Position numbers and translations under genes: made by a program. The notes below the pieces were generated by a model, which was not told where the DNA came from, ran no database searches, and worked only from the letters and a program-made list of their open reading frames with translations. This document shows, piece after piece, positions 1-8,547 of a stretch of 64,000 nt of DNA; the stretch's first letter is position 1; each line of letters opens with the position of its first letter. The stretch is from Fortiea sp. LEGE XX443 (GTDB lineage: Bacteria; Cyanobacteriota; Cyanobacteriia; Cyanobacteriales; Nostocaceae), in NCBI RefSeq assembly GCF_015206815.1, contig NZ_JADEXZ010000012.1:1-64000 (forward strand), written 5' to 3'.

Positions 1-484
1 TTGCTTTATTTCCTGCATTGTTGTTAGCCACAGAGTATCATCAACGTTGGGAAATCGAAAATACTATTGATGAGTTAAAAACTCATCTAAATGGGCGTAA
101 AACTCCCATTCGTTCTCTCAAACCCCGCGAAGTTGTTCAAGAAATCTACGGTTGGCTTTTAAGCCATTATGCAATTCGCACTTTAATGTTTCAAGCCGCA
201 ACTACTGCTTCCATATCTCCATTGCGCTTAGGTTTTACTGGTACCCTCAGAGTTATTCGCCGCGCTATTGCTGATTTTCAAGATGCTAACAGTGAGCAAT
301 TACCCTTTTTTTCTCCAAACTAATCCTTGAAATTTTGGAGCAAAAAATTCCGCCAAGGCAAGGCAGAACAAATCCCAGAGTCGTTAAAAAACCCCGTTCA
401 AAGTTTCCATCTAAAAAACCAATCCATAGAGTAACGGGTACTAAACTTCAACCGCGCACTTTTTTTATTCTTAATACTGCTTAA
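1..484 (+). pseudogene. IS4-like transposase, 3' part, frameshifted
   Basis: The reading frame is open from the window edge (codons start at base 3) to a stop at 321-323. It encodes YHQRWEIENTIDELKTHL, the C-terminal catalytic-Glu region of IS4-type DDE transposases. The sequence then continues in the -1 frame from about 302 to a stop at 482-484, encoding the basic tail that such transposases end with (PPRQGRTNPRVVKKPRSKFP). The two frames meet at a run of seven T (305-312 area); with eight T the whole would read through. So this is either a one-base deletion or a slippage site. The inverted repeat ending the IS was not identified, but the element must end close to 485-510 because a different gene begins there on the other strand. 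Family assignment is by motif recognition; the upstream part lies outside the window. Confidence 0.8.
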
Positions 485-487
485 TTC

Positions 488-682
488 TTAACCGAGAAGT
501 ATTGATACTAATTCTTGGATTTTACTTCCGTGTCCCTGCCGATTAGACAAATTTATATGTGTCTGAGTATGTTTTTTATTACCACCGCCACCTAGAGATT
601 TTGCTGTACCCTTGTCTGTTAATCTGAGATCGATATGCGGAAAACCTTGAGAACTATCAACCATTTGTTTCTCCAACACCAA
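488..682 (-). pseudogene. N-terminal stub of S8 (subtilisin-like) peptidase, cut by IS
   Basis: 64 codons starting 9 bases after the AAA ATPase gene on the same strand. The residues (FPHIDLRLTDKGTAK, then a Gly-rich stretch, then NRQGHGSK) resemble, from memory, the start of the S8 peptidases that are encoded next to this type of AAA ATPase. The frame stops at 488-490, exactly where the transposase gene ends on the opposite strand, so the catalytic Asp/His/Ser domain is missing. I infer that the IS insertion removed or displaced the rest of the gene. The family call rests on short N-terminal similarity and on the neighbouring ATPase, not on catalytic motifs; the alternative is a small genuine hypothetical protein. 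Confidence 0.5.
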
Positions 683-691
683 AAATTAATA

Positions 692-1693
692 CTAGGAAAC
701 TTTGATTTCTGCGATCGCTTCTTCTAAGTGTTCCTGAATCACTAGCTCCTCTCGCTCAAGGATTGCTCTTTTAGCCGCATCTTGTGCAACCCTCACAGCT
801 TGAGCCGCAGAAAAACCTCTCATCTGCTCAATGATCCTTGGCCAGTTGATAGATCCCACTTCAATTGCAGATAGCGTTTCCTTTAGTATAAATTCTAGCT
901 CCTGTTCTCCGGGTTTGGGTACTGCGATCAAATCATCAAATCTTCTCCAAAGGGCAGTATCTAGAGATTTATTTAAATTCGTTGCTGCTACTAAAAGCCC
1001 TGAAGAGGGTTGATACTCATCCAAAATTTGAAGAAATGTATTGACTACTCGCTTAATTTCTCCTACTTCTTGAGAGTCTTCTCGTGTCTTAGCAATTGAG
1101 TCACATTCATCAAGAAACAATAAACATGGACTTTTTGAGGCATCCTCAAATACAAGTCTTAAATTGCTGGCAGTTTCGCCTAAAAAAGATGACACCATTG
1201 CATCAAACCGAACTTTCAAAAGTGGTAAACCAGTATTCCAAGCTAAACGCTCTGCTCCTAGCGTCTTTCCACAGCCAGGAGGCCCATATAAAAGAATTTT
1301 TTGTCTGTAACGCAATCCATGATGAGCCAACCTGTCTCTTGCCGCATACTCGCGTTCAATTCGGCAAAAACGTTTCTCAATATTTTCAGGCAACACCATA
1401 TGATGCTGCAACTTGTCCCTTGGTATAGTAGTTACCAGAGGAAGATTAAATCGTTTACTAGTTGGTAATTCAGTTAAAGCCTGTAAATTTTCTGGTATTG
1501 AGGAAGCTAGTTTACTAGGGTTGGCAGACTTCTCTTTTTGACTCTTTTTAGTAATATTCTCTAACTGGTCAGCTAAGAGAGTATGTCCCTTAGTGCGTTC
1601 TTCTTCAATCACTAAATATGTCAGCTTGTCAATCGCCTCTTGATCCGAACTAGCGATCGCCCTAAAAAATCTCTTGAGAAGCTCTGCTTTCAT
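692..1693 (-). CDS. AAA+ ATPase (protease-associated type)
   Basis: 333 residues. The N-terminal ~110 residues are helical and of unknown role. The single AAA+ module has a Walker A GPPGCGKT (about residue 137), Walker B LLFLDECDS (about 193) and a sensor/arginine-finger region ALWRRFDD (about 249), so ATP hydrolysis looks intact. The small helical lid follows. Single-AAA proteins of this kind often sit immediately upstream of an S8 peptidase gene; here the stub of such a gene follows after 9 bases. ATG at 1693; upstream 200 bases to ruvC are AT-rich and should hold the promoter. Without its partner the ATPase may be an orphan. Confidence 0.85.
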   Translation of the reverse strand: MKAELLKRFFRAIASSDQEAIDKLTYLVIEEERTKGHTLLADQLENITKKSQKEKSANPSKLASSIPENLQALTELPTSKRFNLPLVTTIPRDKLQHHMVLPENIEKRFCRIEREYAARDRLAHHGLRYRQKILLYGPPGCGKTLGAERLAWNTGLPLLKVRFDAMVSSFLGETASNLRLVFEDASKSPCLLFLDECDSIAKTREDSQEVGEIKRVVNTFLQILDEYQPSSGLLVAATNLNKSLDTALWRRFDDLIAVPKPGEQELEFILKETLSAIEVGSINWPRIIEQMRGFSAAQAVRVAQDAAKRAILEREELVIQEHLEEAIAEIKVS

Positions 1694-1902
1694 TTTGCCT
1701 CTCAGTGCAAATAGTAGCTTTTTATCATTCTATTAGTACAATTATACTATTTAAGATGATGCAAAATCATAGTTTTGCTTATATTTATTGTATTTAGATA
1801 CATAAAATATCTATTGTTACTCTATGACATTTAATAAATGACTTGACTGGCCTGTAAAGAAATTTACGAACCAGTAAATAACTTATTTATTTCCCTACAT
1901 AA

Positions 1903-2394
1903 TCACAACTGAAACGATGCTGTCAAAGCTACTGCTAAACCATCCGCCGCGTCATCTGGTTTAGGAACTGCGTCTAAATTCAACTCTCGCGCTACTGCTG
2001 CTTGCACTTCAGATTTATCTGCATTGCCATATCCGGTTAGGGCTTGTTTAATTTGTGCCGGGGTAAATTCTATGTATGGTAAGCGATGCTGTCCCAAAAC
2101 TAACATAACTACACCTCTTGCTTGTGCAACGAGGATAGTACTTGACATACGATAGAAGAAGAGCTTCTCGATCGCAACCAAGTCTGGTTGTAATTCCTGA
2201 ATCAGGGTGTGCAAATCGTCAAACAAGGTACACAGGCGCTGAGACATTTCTGCATCTGCCGATGTTCTGATAACCCCAAAATCAAGCATATCTATCGTTG
2301 TGTCTTGTACCTGAGTAGGGTTTTGTTTGCAAGTAATTGCACCAAAGCCTAAAATTGCTAATCCAGGATCTAAACCTAAAATTCGTTTTTCCAT
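1903..2394 (-). CDS. ruvC: Crossover junction endodeoxyribonuclease RuvC
   Basis: Resolves Holliday junctions as a dimer in the RuvABC pathway of homologous recombination. I chose the ATG at 2394, giving [11 protein letters not shown] at the N-terminus, because family members start here; an upstream start at 2445 would add 17 unlike residues. Catalytic acidic residues are visible in LGLDPG (first Asp), VAIEKLFF (Glu) and [11 protein letters not shown] (C-terminal Asp pair). The length of 163 residues is normal. Divergent from the yvcK-like gene, with about 170 bases between them. Confidence 0.95.
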   Translation of the reverse strand: MEKRILGLDPGLAILGFGAITCKQNPTQVQDTTIDMLDFGVIRTSADAEMSQRLCTLFDDLHTLIQELQPDLVAIEKLFFYRMSSTILVAQARGVVMLVLGQHRLPYIEFTPAQIKQALTGYGNADKSEVQAAVARELNLDAVPKPDDAADGLAVALTASFQL

Positions 2395-2568
2395 TAAATT
2401 AACTTTGACCCAGCCAGGGTATTGTTTTACTGGGAATACTGGCAAATTTGATGACTTTTTGTAAGTCTCAAAGCATCGAAATATTTAATAATGACACACT
2501 TGGTGTTAAAACCAGGTAGTGTAGATTTTCTGTTAATCATTAGTTTCTAGCACTGCTTAAAATCAGGT

Positions 2569-3939
2569 ATGTCAATTGGTTTTCTCAGACAAGCCCTCAA
2601 CGCTCTGCAACAGCAGTCGCGCAGTCGCACATCTCATCGGGTTAACCAGTGGTTTAAGTGGTTATCTCCTGGACTATCGGTAAAACGCTGGTTACTCATC
2701 AGTGTTGGTGGTGTATTTTTGGCAAGTCTGGGGTTAGCTATATGGGTAAAGTTAACCCCGATTTTTTGGCTGTTGGAGTTGCTAAGAGGTTTTCTGGGAG
2801 TAATCACCAACATCTTACCCAACTATATCAGTGGCCCTTTGGTATTGCTGGGCGGCTTACTTTTGTTGCTGTGGGGGCAAACTCGTACCGTCGGCTCCAT
2901 CACAGAGGCTTTCCAACAAGAAGGTGATGCTGAACTCATCGATGTCTTGCTGGCGCATCGCCGCTTGTACCGCGGGCCAAAAATCGTAGTGATTGGCGGT
3001 GGTACAGGACTTTCTACATTGTTGCGCGGACTGAAAACTTATAGTGCTAATATTAGTGCGATCGTCACGGTAGCTGATGATGGTGGGTCTTCTGGGCGGT
3101 TGCGTCAAGAATTTGGAGTTCTACCGCCAGGAGATATTCGCAATTGTTTGGCAGCACTGGCAGATGAAGAAAAGCTCTTAACAGAATTGTTTCAATACCG
3201 CTTTCGGGCTGGCGATGGGTTGACTGGTCACAGTTTTGGTAATTTGTTTTTAACTGCCATGAGTGATATTACTGGAGATTTAGAACGTGCTGTGGCTGCT
3301 AGTTCTAAAGTGTTGGCAGTGCGGGGACAAGTTTTACCAGCAACTCTTAGTGATGTTCGCCTATGGGCAGAATTAGAAGATGGCCGTCGCATAGATGGTG
3401 AGTCCAGTATTCCTAAAGCTGGAGGTAAAATAGTTAATATTGGTTGCACACCGGCTAATCCGCCAGCCTTACCCGCAGCAATTAAAGCAATTAAAGAAGC
3501 TGACTATATTATTATTGGGCCGGGTAGCTTATATACTAGTTTGGTTCCTAATTTACTAGTCCCAGAAATTGCTAATGCGATCGCTCAAACCAAAGCTCCT
3601 CGCATCTACGTCTGCAACATCATGACTCAACCAGGCGAAACAGAAGGATATACTGTCGCTGATCATATCAGAGCAATTGATGCTGCTTGTGGACAAAGAC
3701 GGCTGTTTGATGCTGTACTAGTACACAAAAAATCTCCTTCTCCTCAGTCACTCATCCGCTATGCTCAACAAAATTCTCATCCGGTTTTCTTAGATAGAGA
3801 AGATGTATCTCAACTAGGGCGACGGATTGTTGTAGCTAATGTGTTGTATGAAGATGAAACTGGTGTTGTACGTCACAATCCCCAGAAACTAGCAAAAGTT
3901 TTGTTAAAGTGGTACGGTGGCGCTCATCATGGGAAATGA
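2569..3939 (+). CDS. yvcK: YvcK/CofD-like protein (gluconeogenesis factor family)
   Basis: 456 residues. The N-terminal ~110 residues contain two hydrophobic segments (about 40-60 and 65-105), so the protein is probably anchored in the membrane. The C-terminal domain is a Rossmann-like CofD/YvcK fold beginning [16 protein letters not shown] (about residue 142), with [11 protein letters not shown] and [12 protein letters not shown] motifs. In Bacillus, YvcK binds UDP-sugars and is needed for cell shape on gluconeogenic carbon sources; whether the cyanobacterial membrane-anchored version does the same is inference. tsaE follows 47 bases downstream on the same strand and may be cotranscribed. 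Confidence 0.88.
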   Translation: MSIGFLRQALNALQQQSRSRTSHRVNQWFKWLSPGLSVKRWLLISVGGVFLASLGLAIWVKLTPIFWLLELLRGFLGVITNILPNYISGPLVLLGGLLLLLWGQTRTVGSITEAFQQEGDAELIDVLLAHRRLYRGPKIVVIGGGTGLSTLLRGLKTYSANISAIVTVADDGGSSGRLRQEFGVLPPGDIRNCLAALADEEKLLTELFQYRFRAGDGLTGHSFGNLFLTAMSDITGDLERAVAASSKVLAVRGQVLPATLSDVRLWAELEDGRRIDGESSIPKAGGKIVNIGCTPANPPALPAAIKAIKEADYIIIGPGSLYTSLVPNLLVPEIANAIAQTKAPRIYVCNIMTQPGETEGYTVADHIRAIDAACGQRRLFDAVLVHKKSPSPQSLIRYAQQNSHPVFLDREDVSQLGRRIVVANVLYEDETGVVRHNPQKLAKVLLKWYGGAHHGK

Positions 3940-3986
3940 TAATTAGTTATTAGTCATTTGTATAAACTAATGACCATTGACCAACA

Positions 3987-4439
3987 ATGAAAATTTTTCT
4001 TGCAGATGTACAAGCAACCCTGCATTTGGGTATCAAACTAGGTCAAATATTGACTGCTGGTAGTGTGATTTTACTAGAAGGAGACTTAGGTGCTGGTAAA
4101 ACTACACTAGTGCAAGGTATTGGTCAAGGTTTAGGAATTACAGAATCAATTGTTAGTCCTACTTTTACTCTCATTAATGAGTACATCCAAGGACGCGTAC
4201 CTCTTTACCATTTAGATTTATATCGCTTGGAACCACAAGAGGTTGCAGCTTTAAACTTAGAAACCTATTGGGAAGGTATTGAAATAGAACCAGGAATTGT
4301 AGCAATAGAGTGGGCTGAACGGATGCCTTACCAGCCAGATAGTTATCTGCGTGTGTGTTTAACCTATGGAGACAATGGCGATCGCCAAGTAGAAATTACA
4401 CCACTTAATTGCAACATTAACGAATTATTTGTTGAGTAA
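3987..4439 (+). CDS. tsaE: tRNA threonylcarbamoyladenosine biosynthesis ATPase TsaE
   Basis: 150 residues, normal for the family. TsaE is the small P-loop ATPase that works with TsaB and TsaD to make the t6A modification of ANN-decoding tRNAs. Walker A is LLEGDLGAGKTTL (about residues 31-43). SPTFTLINEY and the HLDLYRL segment are the family's conserved motifs, and IEWAER marks the Walker-B-like end. Same strand as and closely behind the yvcK-like gene. Confidence 0.95.
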   Translation: MKIFLADVQATLHLGIKLGQILTAGSVILLEGDLGAGKTTLVQGIGQGLGITESIVSPTFTLINEYIQGRVPLYHLDLYRLEPQEVAALNLETYWEGIEIEPGIVAIEWAERMPYQPDSYLRVCLTYGDNGDRQVEITPLNCNINELFVE

Positions 4440-4742
4440 TATATAGTTCTGCAAGTGCGATCGCCTGATCTTGTAGGATGGGTTAACGAACTTACTTTGC
4501 TCTGAGGCAAGTAGGCGGTCGCTCAACTTGACTTACTACTTATGTTGTGTAAGCTGGCGATCGCTATGATTCCTTGGCTTTATTAACACTGCGGCTTTCC
4601 TAGGATTGCTTGCTTGATATAGCTATCCACTAAATAGGCGATCGCACTTTCATAAATTTCCTTGAAATCATCAAGTTAAATAATGTATGGGAAGCGATCG
4701 CAATCCTTGATATCATAAATGCGGTATTTAAGAAAGGAGATC
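4440..4742. other. Intergenic, HIP1-rich, no gene seen
   Basis: About 300 bases between tsaE and the antitoxin gene with several cgatcgc/gcgatcgc sites but no convincing reading frame or terminator. The promoter of the toxin-antitoxin pair should lie at the 3' end; the ribosome binding site AAGGAG is at about 4733-4738. Confidence 0.6.
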
Positions 4743-4958
4743 ATGAGCCAGTCAGCAATCATTACATCATCACCAGATGTGATGAGTGGTACGCCAGTTT
4801 TTGCCGGAACACGAGTGCCTGTACAAACCTTGCTAGATTATTTGAAGGCGGGAGAGTCTATTGATGATTTTCTAGAAGGATTTCCTACTGTGAAACGAGA
4901 ACAGGTAATTGCTTTTCTAGAAGCTGCACAAGCGCAAATTCTCAAGCTGGTTGCATAG
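4743..4958 (+). CDS. DUF433 antitoxin
   Basis: 71 residues from the ATG at 4743, which is preceded at proper distance by AAGGAG; an in-frame upstream codon at 4719 lacks such a site. The motif PDVMSGTPVFAGTRVPVQTLLDYL is diagnostic of the DUF433 (PF04255) family, small helix-turn-helix proteins that pair with PIN-like toxins. It presumably neutralises the next gene product and may repress the pair. The stop TAG at 4956-4958 lies one base before the probable GTG start of the toxin, so the two are translationally coupled. Confidence 0.9.
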   Translation: MSQSAIITSSPDVMSGTPVFAGTRVPVQTLLDYLKAGESIDDFLEGFPTVKREQVIAFLEAAQAQILKLVA

Positions 4959-4959
4959 T

Positions 4960-5280
4960 GTGAATATTCTGCTTGACGAATGTATTGATCGAAGACTGGC
5001 AAAGCAGTTGTCGGGACACATTGTAAAAACTGTGCCGCAGATGGGTTGGGCCGGTATCCAAGATGGAGAACTTTTGCGTTTAGCTGAAATTGAGTTTGAC
5101 ATATTTATTACAGTGGATCGAAATTTGCCGTTTCAGCAAAATTTGGCAGTTCTAGATTTAGCTGTTTTAGTGTTGCAAGCACTATCAAATCGATTAGCAG
5201 ATATTCAAGTACTCATCCCTAAAATTTTGGCAATTGTTGACACGGCTCCAAAGGGGACAGCTACAGTGGTGTGTGAATGA
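4960..5280 (+). CDS. DUF5615 PIN-like toxin
   Basis: 106 residues from GTG at 4960 (a TTG at 4951 would overlap the antitoxin). It matches the DUF5615 PIN-like family: an N-terminal ILLDECIDRRLA with Asp and Glu, a GWAGIQDGELLRLA segment and FITVDRN with an acidic residue. These would form the metal site of a PIN-fold RNase. DUF433/DUF5615 pairs are a recognised toxin-antitoxin arrangement; toxicity here is inferred from family and gene order. Confidence 0.88.
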   Translation: MNILLDECIDRRLAKQLSGHIVKTVPQMGWAGIQDGELLRLAEIEFDIFITVDRNLPFQQNLAVLDLAVLVLQALSNRLADIQVLIPKILAIVDTAPKGTATVVCE

Positions 5281-5540
5281 AATATTGTTGATCTAGCAAG
5301 TGCGATCACACCACTCAACTGTGACGTGTATAAACCGCGACCGCCTCCTGGAAAAAAGAGCGATCGCTAGTGTAAAAAAAGATTGACAGACATCATCGCT
5401 TCCATTTTTCTACGCCTGGGGGACTATACTGAATTTTAAGATGTATAATTACACCTAGGAAATAGCATAACTTCTTGGGTGATACAAAAGAGACAATTAG
5501 CTGTATCGCACTTCTTTGTTAAAATATCTTTAAAAGCAAA

Positions 5541-5583
5541 AATAGCTAATTGCTAGTTTGAAACTCACCAGCAATTAGCTATT
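5541..5583. repeat. 14-bp perfect hairpin
   Basis: AATAGCTAATTGCT (5541-5554) is the exact reverse complement of AGCAATTAGCTATT (5570-5583). The 15-base loop itself contains AGTTTGAAACT, a smaller palindrome. It lies downstream of the toxin gene but has no T-run, so a terminator role is doubtful. Confidence 0.8.
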
Positions 5584-5744
5584 AATTACAGTTAGCAATT
5601 GACTTCTAACCCAGTGTTTCTGCACCACCGACGACTTCCAGTCAGCGCGGTGTATCACGCTGTTATGACAAGATCAGCGATCGCACTGTCGTAATTACGA
5701 ATTGGTATTATGGGTAGGCAGAAGTTGTGTCGATTGTCCTACCC

Positions 5745-5777
5745 AAAAAAATTTTGAGCGGCAAAAGCCACCGCTCA
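5745..5777 (-). terminator. Probable intrinsic terminator of a minus-strand transcript
   Basis: Read on the minus strand, TGAGCGG (5777-5771) pairs with CCGCTCA (5761-5755) and is followed by AAAATTTTTTT down to 5745. No minus-strand gene ends here: the nearest is pyrC, whose stop is 1.2 kb upstream. The terminator therefore suggests an untranslated RNA in between. A further 8-bp hairpin (5711-5745) follows directly. Confidence 0.6.
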
Positions 5778-6858
5778 GAATTCATACTTCTATTACTGTA
5801 GGTTGTTAGGCTGGTCTGGATGCAGTTCTACTAACTGAACTACAAGGACAAGTGTCTTATCCAAAGAAGCCTCACATTGTTATGACACTACAAAATTTTG
5901 ACCGATAGCCGAGGGCTGATTCTACACTCGTTCTATCTGCCGCTACCGCGTTCATCTAAGAAATTGACTAACATTACTGCCTTCATTATTCAAAAATAAA
6001 TGAAATACTTTTCAATCGGAGTCTGGCGTTGATTGACATTTACTAGCTGCTGCGTTTAGCTAAGTTTGGCGTATGCTTGCAGATTATATTGCTGTAGATG
6101 TCAGTAAAATACTGATTCAAAGCGTCTGAATGAAACAATTCTCTGGAGAGTGACATCTGGCAAACTGCCAGATATTTTGAGTACCTGCACTCAAGGGCAA
6201 TTATCTTCAAATCAGAACGGACTTTAATTTGTTCTCTTGGGAATCATCTTTCTGAGAAGGCTCATAGACAGATGACTTTCCGTTAGCCAGTAAATACTGG
6301 TAAGATTGTCTAAACTGCTTGTATTCTGTTTGTCTTTCTTCTTACCTTCCTTTGATTAACTAAGTAAATTGTTTCTTTTAGTTTGTTTAATTGGATGCTC
6401 GTTTTTCCTGTTTGACTCCGTTTTAATGGCTGATGAAAGGCTTTATAAGCTCACACCGCCCGGAATATAAATCAATCAGCAATGTCAACAATAAGTTTTA
6501 AGAGCGTCCACATTAAGTGCATATAAAGTTTTTATATGTATAAAACAGAGTTTTCACAGAAATTTGCCCATTTACTTATCCCTATTAATTCTCTTCATTT
6601 TTTAGTTGAAAAATCCGGATAGTTAAATACAAAAAGCCAGTGGAGAAAGGTTAAATGATTTGCGATCGCTACAGTCATCTTTTAAGCTATCCATTGACCT
6701 AGTATTCCCAAGATAAGCTCAGGATCTGCAAACAAAAAGTAACTAATTATAGATTTATGAGATAAATTAATTTAAATAAGTATTCTTAAAAGAAAATCTT
6801 ATACTCGTACTGATAACTATTGATAAAGCCCAAATAATTTTAACCAAGTGGCATAATG

Positions 6859-6883
6859 TTTATACGAATTGAATTCGTATAAA
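6859..6883. repeat. 25-bp perfect palindrome
   Basis: TTTATACGAATT, one central G, then AATTCGTATAAA. It lies 100 bases beyond the pyrC stop. The sequence is AT-rich and without a T-run, so it looks more like a protein binding site or a weak hairpin than an intrinsic terminator. Confidence 0.7.
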
Positions 6884-6984
6884 TAACTAAGTTTTTTTGA
6901 TAAAAATCTTAATGCTAGTATTTCTACGTAGTTATGTTAGTTTGAGAAAGAAGTTAAACAACAGATTTCTGAGTTCGGTGCTTC

Positions 6985-8304
6985 TTACAAAAAAGTTAAA
7001 GCTTGACCGCGCACATCCGTATTTACCCGATTATTTTCATAAACAATCTGTCCACCAACAATAGTAGTTACAGGCCAACCTGTGAGTTTCCAGCCTTCAA
7101 AGGGACTCCAACGGCACTTAGTTAACAACTCTTCCCGTTGGACTGGACGGTAAGCATTCAAGTCTACCATTACCAAATCGGCATCGTAACCTGGTGCGAT
7201 CGCTCCTTTGTTGGGAATACGATATGCTTGAGCCACAGCCTGAGACATCCAGTTAGCAACTTGAGCTACAGTACATTTTCCCTGTATTGCCGCAGTTAAC
7301 ATTAAAGGTAAGGAAGTCTCTACACCAGGCATTCCTGAAGGAGTATTGGGGTATTCTTGGGCTTTTTCTGCCAAGGTGTGGGGTGCATGGTCTGTGGCGA
7401 TAAAATCGATGACACCATCGCGTAAAGCTTGCCAGAGAACTTCATTATCGTGAGGCGATCGCAAAGGTGGATTCATCTGTGCTAATGTGCCAATCTGTTC
7501 ATAGGCACTGGTATTTAATAACAAATGCTGGGGTGTCACCTCCGCTGTTACCCAACTCGGTTTGTCTTGACGTAATAACTCTGCTTCTTCTGCTGTAGAC
7601 ATATGCAAAATATGCAGCCGACGTTGATATTCTTTAGAAAGATTTAAGGCTTTTTGTGTGGCTAAAAGTGCGGCTTGATTATCTTGAATTTGGGAGTGAA
7701 TCGCTGGGTCATGAATGCCAGCAAATTCTTGTCGTCGCTGGTTGATTCGTTCTTGGTCTTCGGCATGAACAGCAATTAAGCGATTTCCCTGAGCAAAGAT
7801 AGCTTCCAGTACAACATCTTGGTCAACAAGTAACTGGCCGTGCATCGACCCCATAAAAACCTTAATGCCGCATGTGGGGTTAGCTGTCAGCAAATCTGGC
7901 AGTATCTCTGCCGTTGCCCCAATAAAAAAGCCATAATTCACTACACACTTACTAGCAGCCCGTTGTAGTTTGTCATCTAATGCGGCTTGGGTAGTAGTCA
8001 GGGGACGAGTATTGGGCATTTCCAAAAAAGAAGTGACACCACCTTTTGCACAGGCACAACTAGCGGTGAACAAGTCTTCTTTGTATTCTAGTCCGGGTTC
8101 TCGAAAATGCACCTGCGGATCAATAACTCCTGGCAACAAAGTTAACCCATCTGCGTCAATTTCTCTGGTTGGGACAGCAAAAGCAATCTCTGGTGCAACT
8201 TCCACGATCAGGCGATCGCGTGTGAGTACATCCCCTACCATGAATTCACTATTAGGTAGAACAATGCGAGCGTGGCGAATTAATAAACTTTGTGAAGACG
8301 ACAT
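6985..8304 (-). CDS. pyrC: Dihydroorotase (type I)
   Basis: 439 residues. Catalyses ring closure of carbamoyl aspartate to dihydroorotate in pyrimidine synthesis. Amidohydrolase motifs are visible: DPQVHFREPG (about residues 61-70), a lysine in GIKVFMGS that would be carbamylated, His in AVHAEDQER and LHILHMST, and Asp in IATDHAPHT. In most dihydroorotases the first metal motif is HxH; here the first position is Gln (QVH). I recall such a variant in a cyanobacterial/proteobacterial subgroup, so it need not mean loss of activity. Divergent from lepB with 243 bases between starts. Confidence 0.9.
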   Translation of the reverse strand: MSSSQSLLIRHARIVLPNSEFMVGDVLTRDRLIVEVAPEIAFAVPTREIDADGLTLLPGVIDPQVHFREPGLEYKEDLFTASCACAKGGVTSFLEMPNTRPLTTTQAALDDKLQRAASKCVVNYGFFIGATAEILPDLLTANPTCGIKVFMGSMHGQLLVDQDVVLEAIFAQGNRLIAVHAEDQERINQRRQEFAGIHDPAIHSQIQDNQAALLATQKALNLSKEYQRRLHILHMSTAEEAELLRQDKPSWVTAEVTPQHLLLNTSAYEQIGTLAQMNPPLRSPHDNEVLWQALRDGVIDFIATDHAPHTLAEKAQEYPNTPSGMPGVETSLPLMLTAAIQGKCTVAQVANWMSQAVAQAYRIPNKGAIAPGYDADLVMVDLNAYRPVQREELLTKCRWSPFEGWKLTGWPVTTIVGGQIVYENNRVNTDVRGQALTFL

Positions 8305-8547
8305 AGTGTTAAAAAATTTAGTTAGAGAGTTATGTATTACAGAGAACTATGATTTTAGGTTAAACTTGGTTGCGCTCTCCGGCATAAATTTTTGCAGGTT
8401 ATTAAAAAAAAGTTTATTTTTAACTTATGAATCTGTCTGTGAACATGCCAAAACCAACCAGTAAAACCTAATTCTGCCGCTAAAATTAACAAATAGAGTC
8501 TCCCTGAGCTAGTTAATTTCTACACTTTTCTTGACTTCAGTACTTTC

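Larger units (their letters stand above)
5281..6984. other. 1.7-kb gene-free region with many hairpins
   Basis: No reading frame of note on either strand. The stretch contains at least seven perfect inverted repeats: 5541-5583 (14-bp arms), 5711-5745 (8-bp arms), 5755-5777 (7-bp arms next to an A/T run), 6155-6173 (8-bp arms, 3-base loop), 6177-6194, 6287-6300 and 6859-6883 (12-bp arms). The plus-strand A-run at 5745-5751 makes 5755-5777 look like a terminator for a minus-strand transcript. I found no match to RNase P RNA, tmRNA or SRP RNA signatures. It could hold one or more unrecognised small RNAs or be decayed sequence. Confidence 0.6.

Noticed and set aside
5700-6400. Intact tRNA, RNase P RNA, tmRNA or SRP RNA in the gene-free region
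   Set aside because: Only one D-arm-like segment; T-arm consensus, GAGGAAAGTCC-type and GGAAGCAGCC-type signatures are missing.
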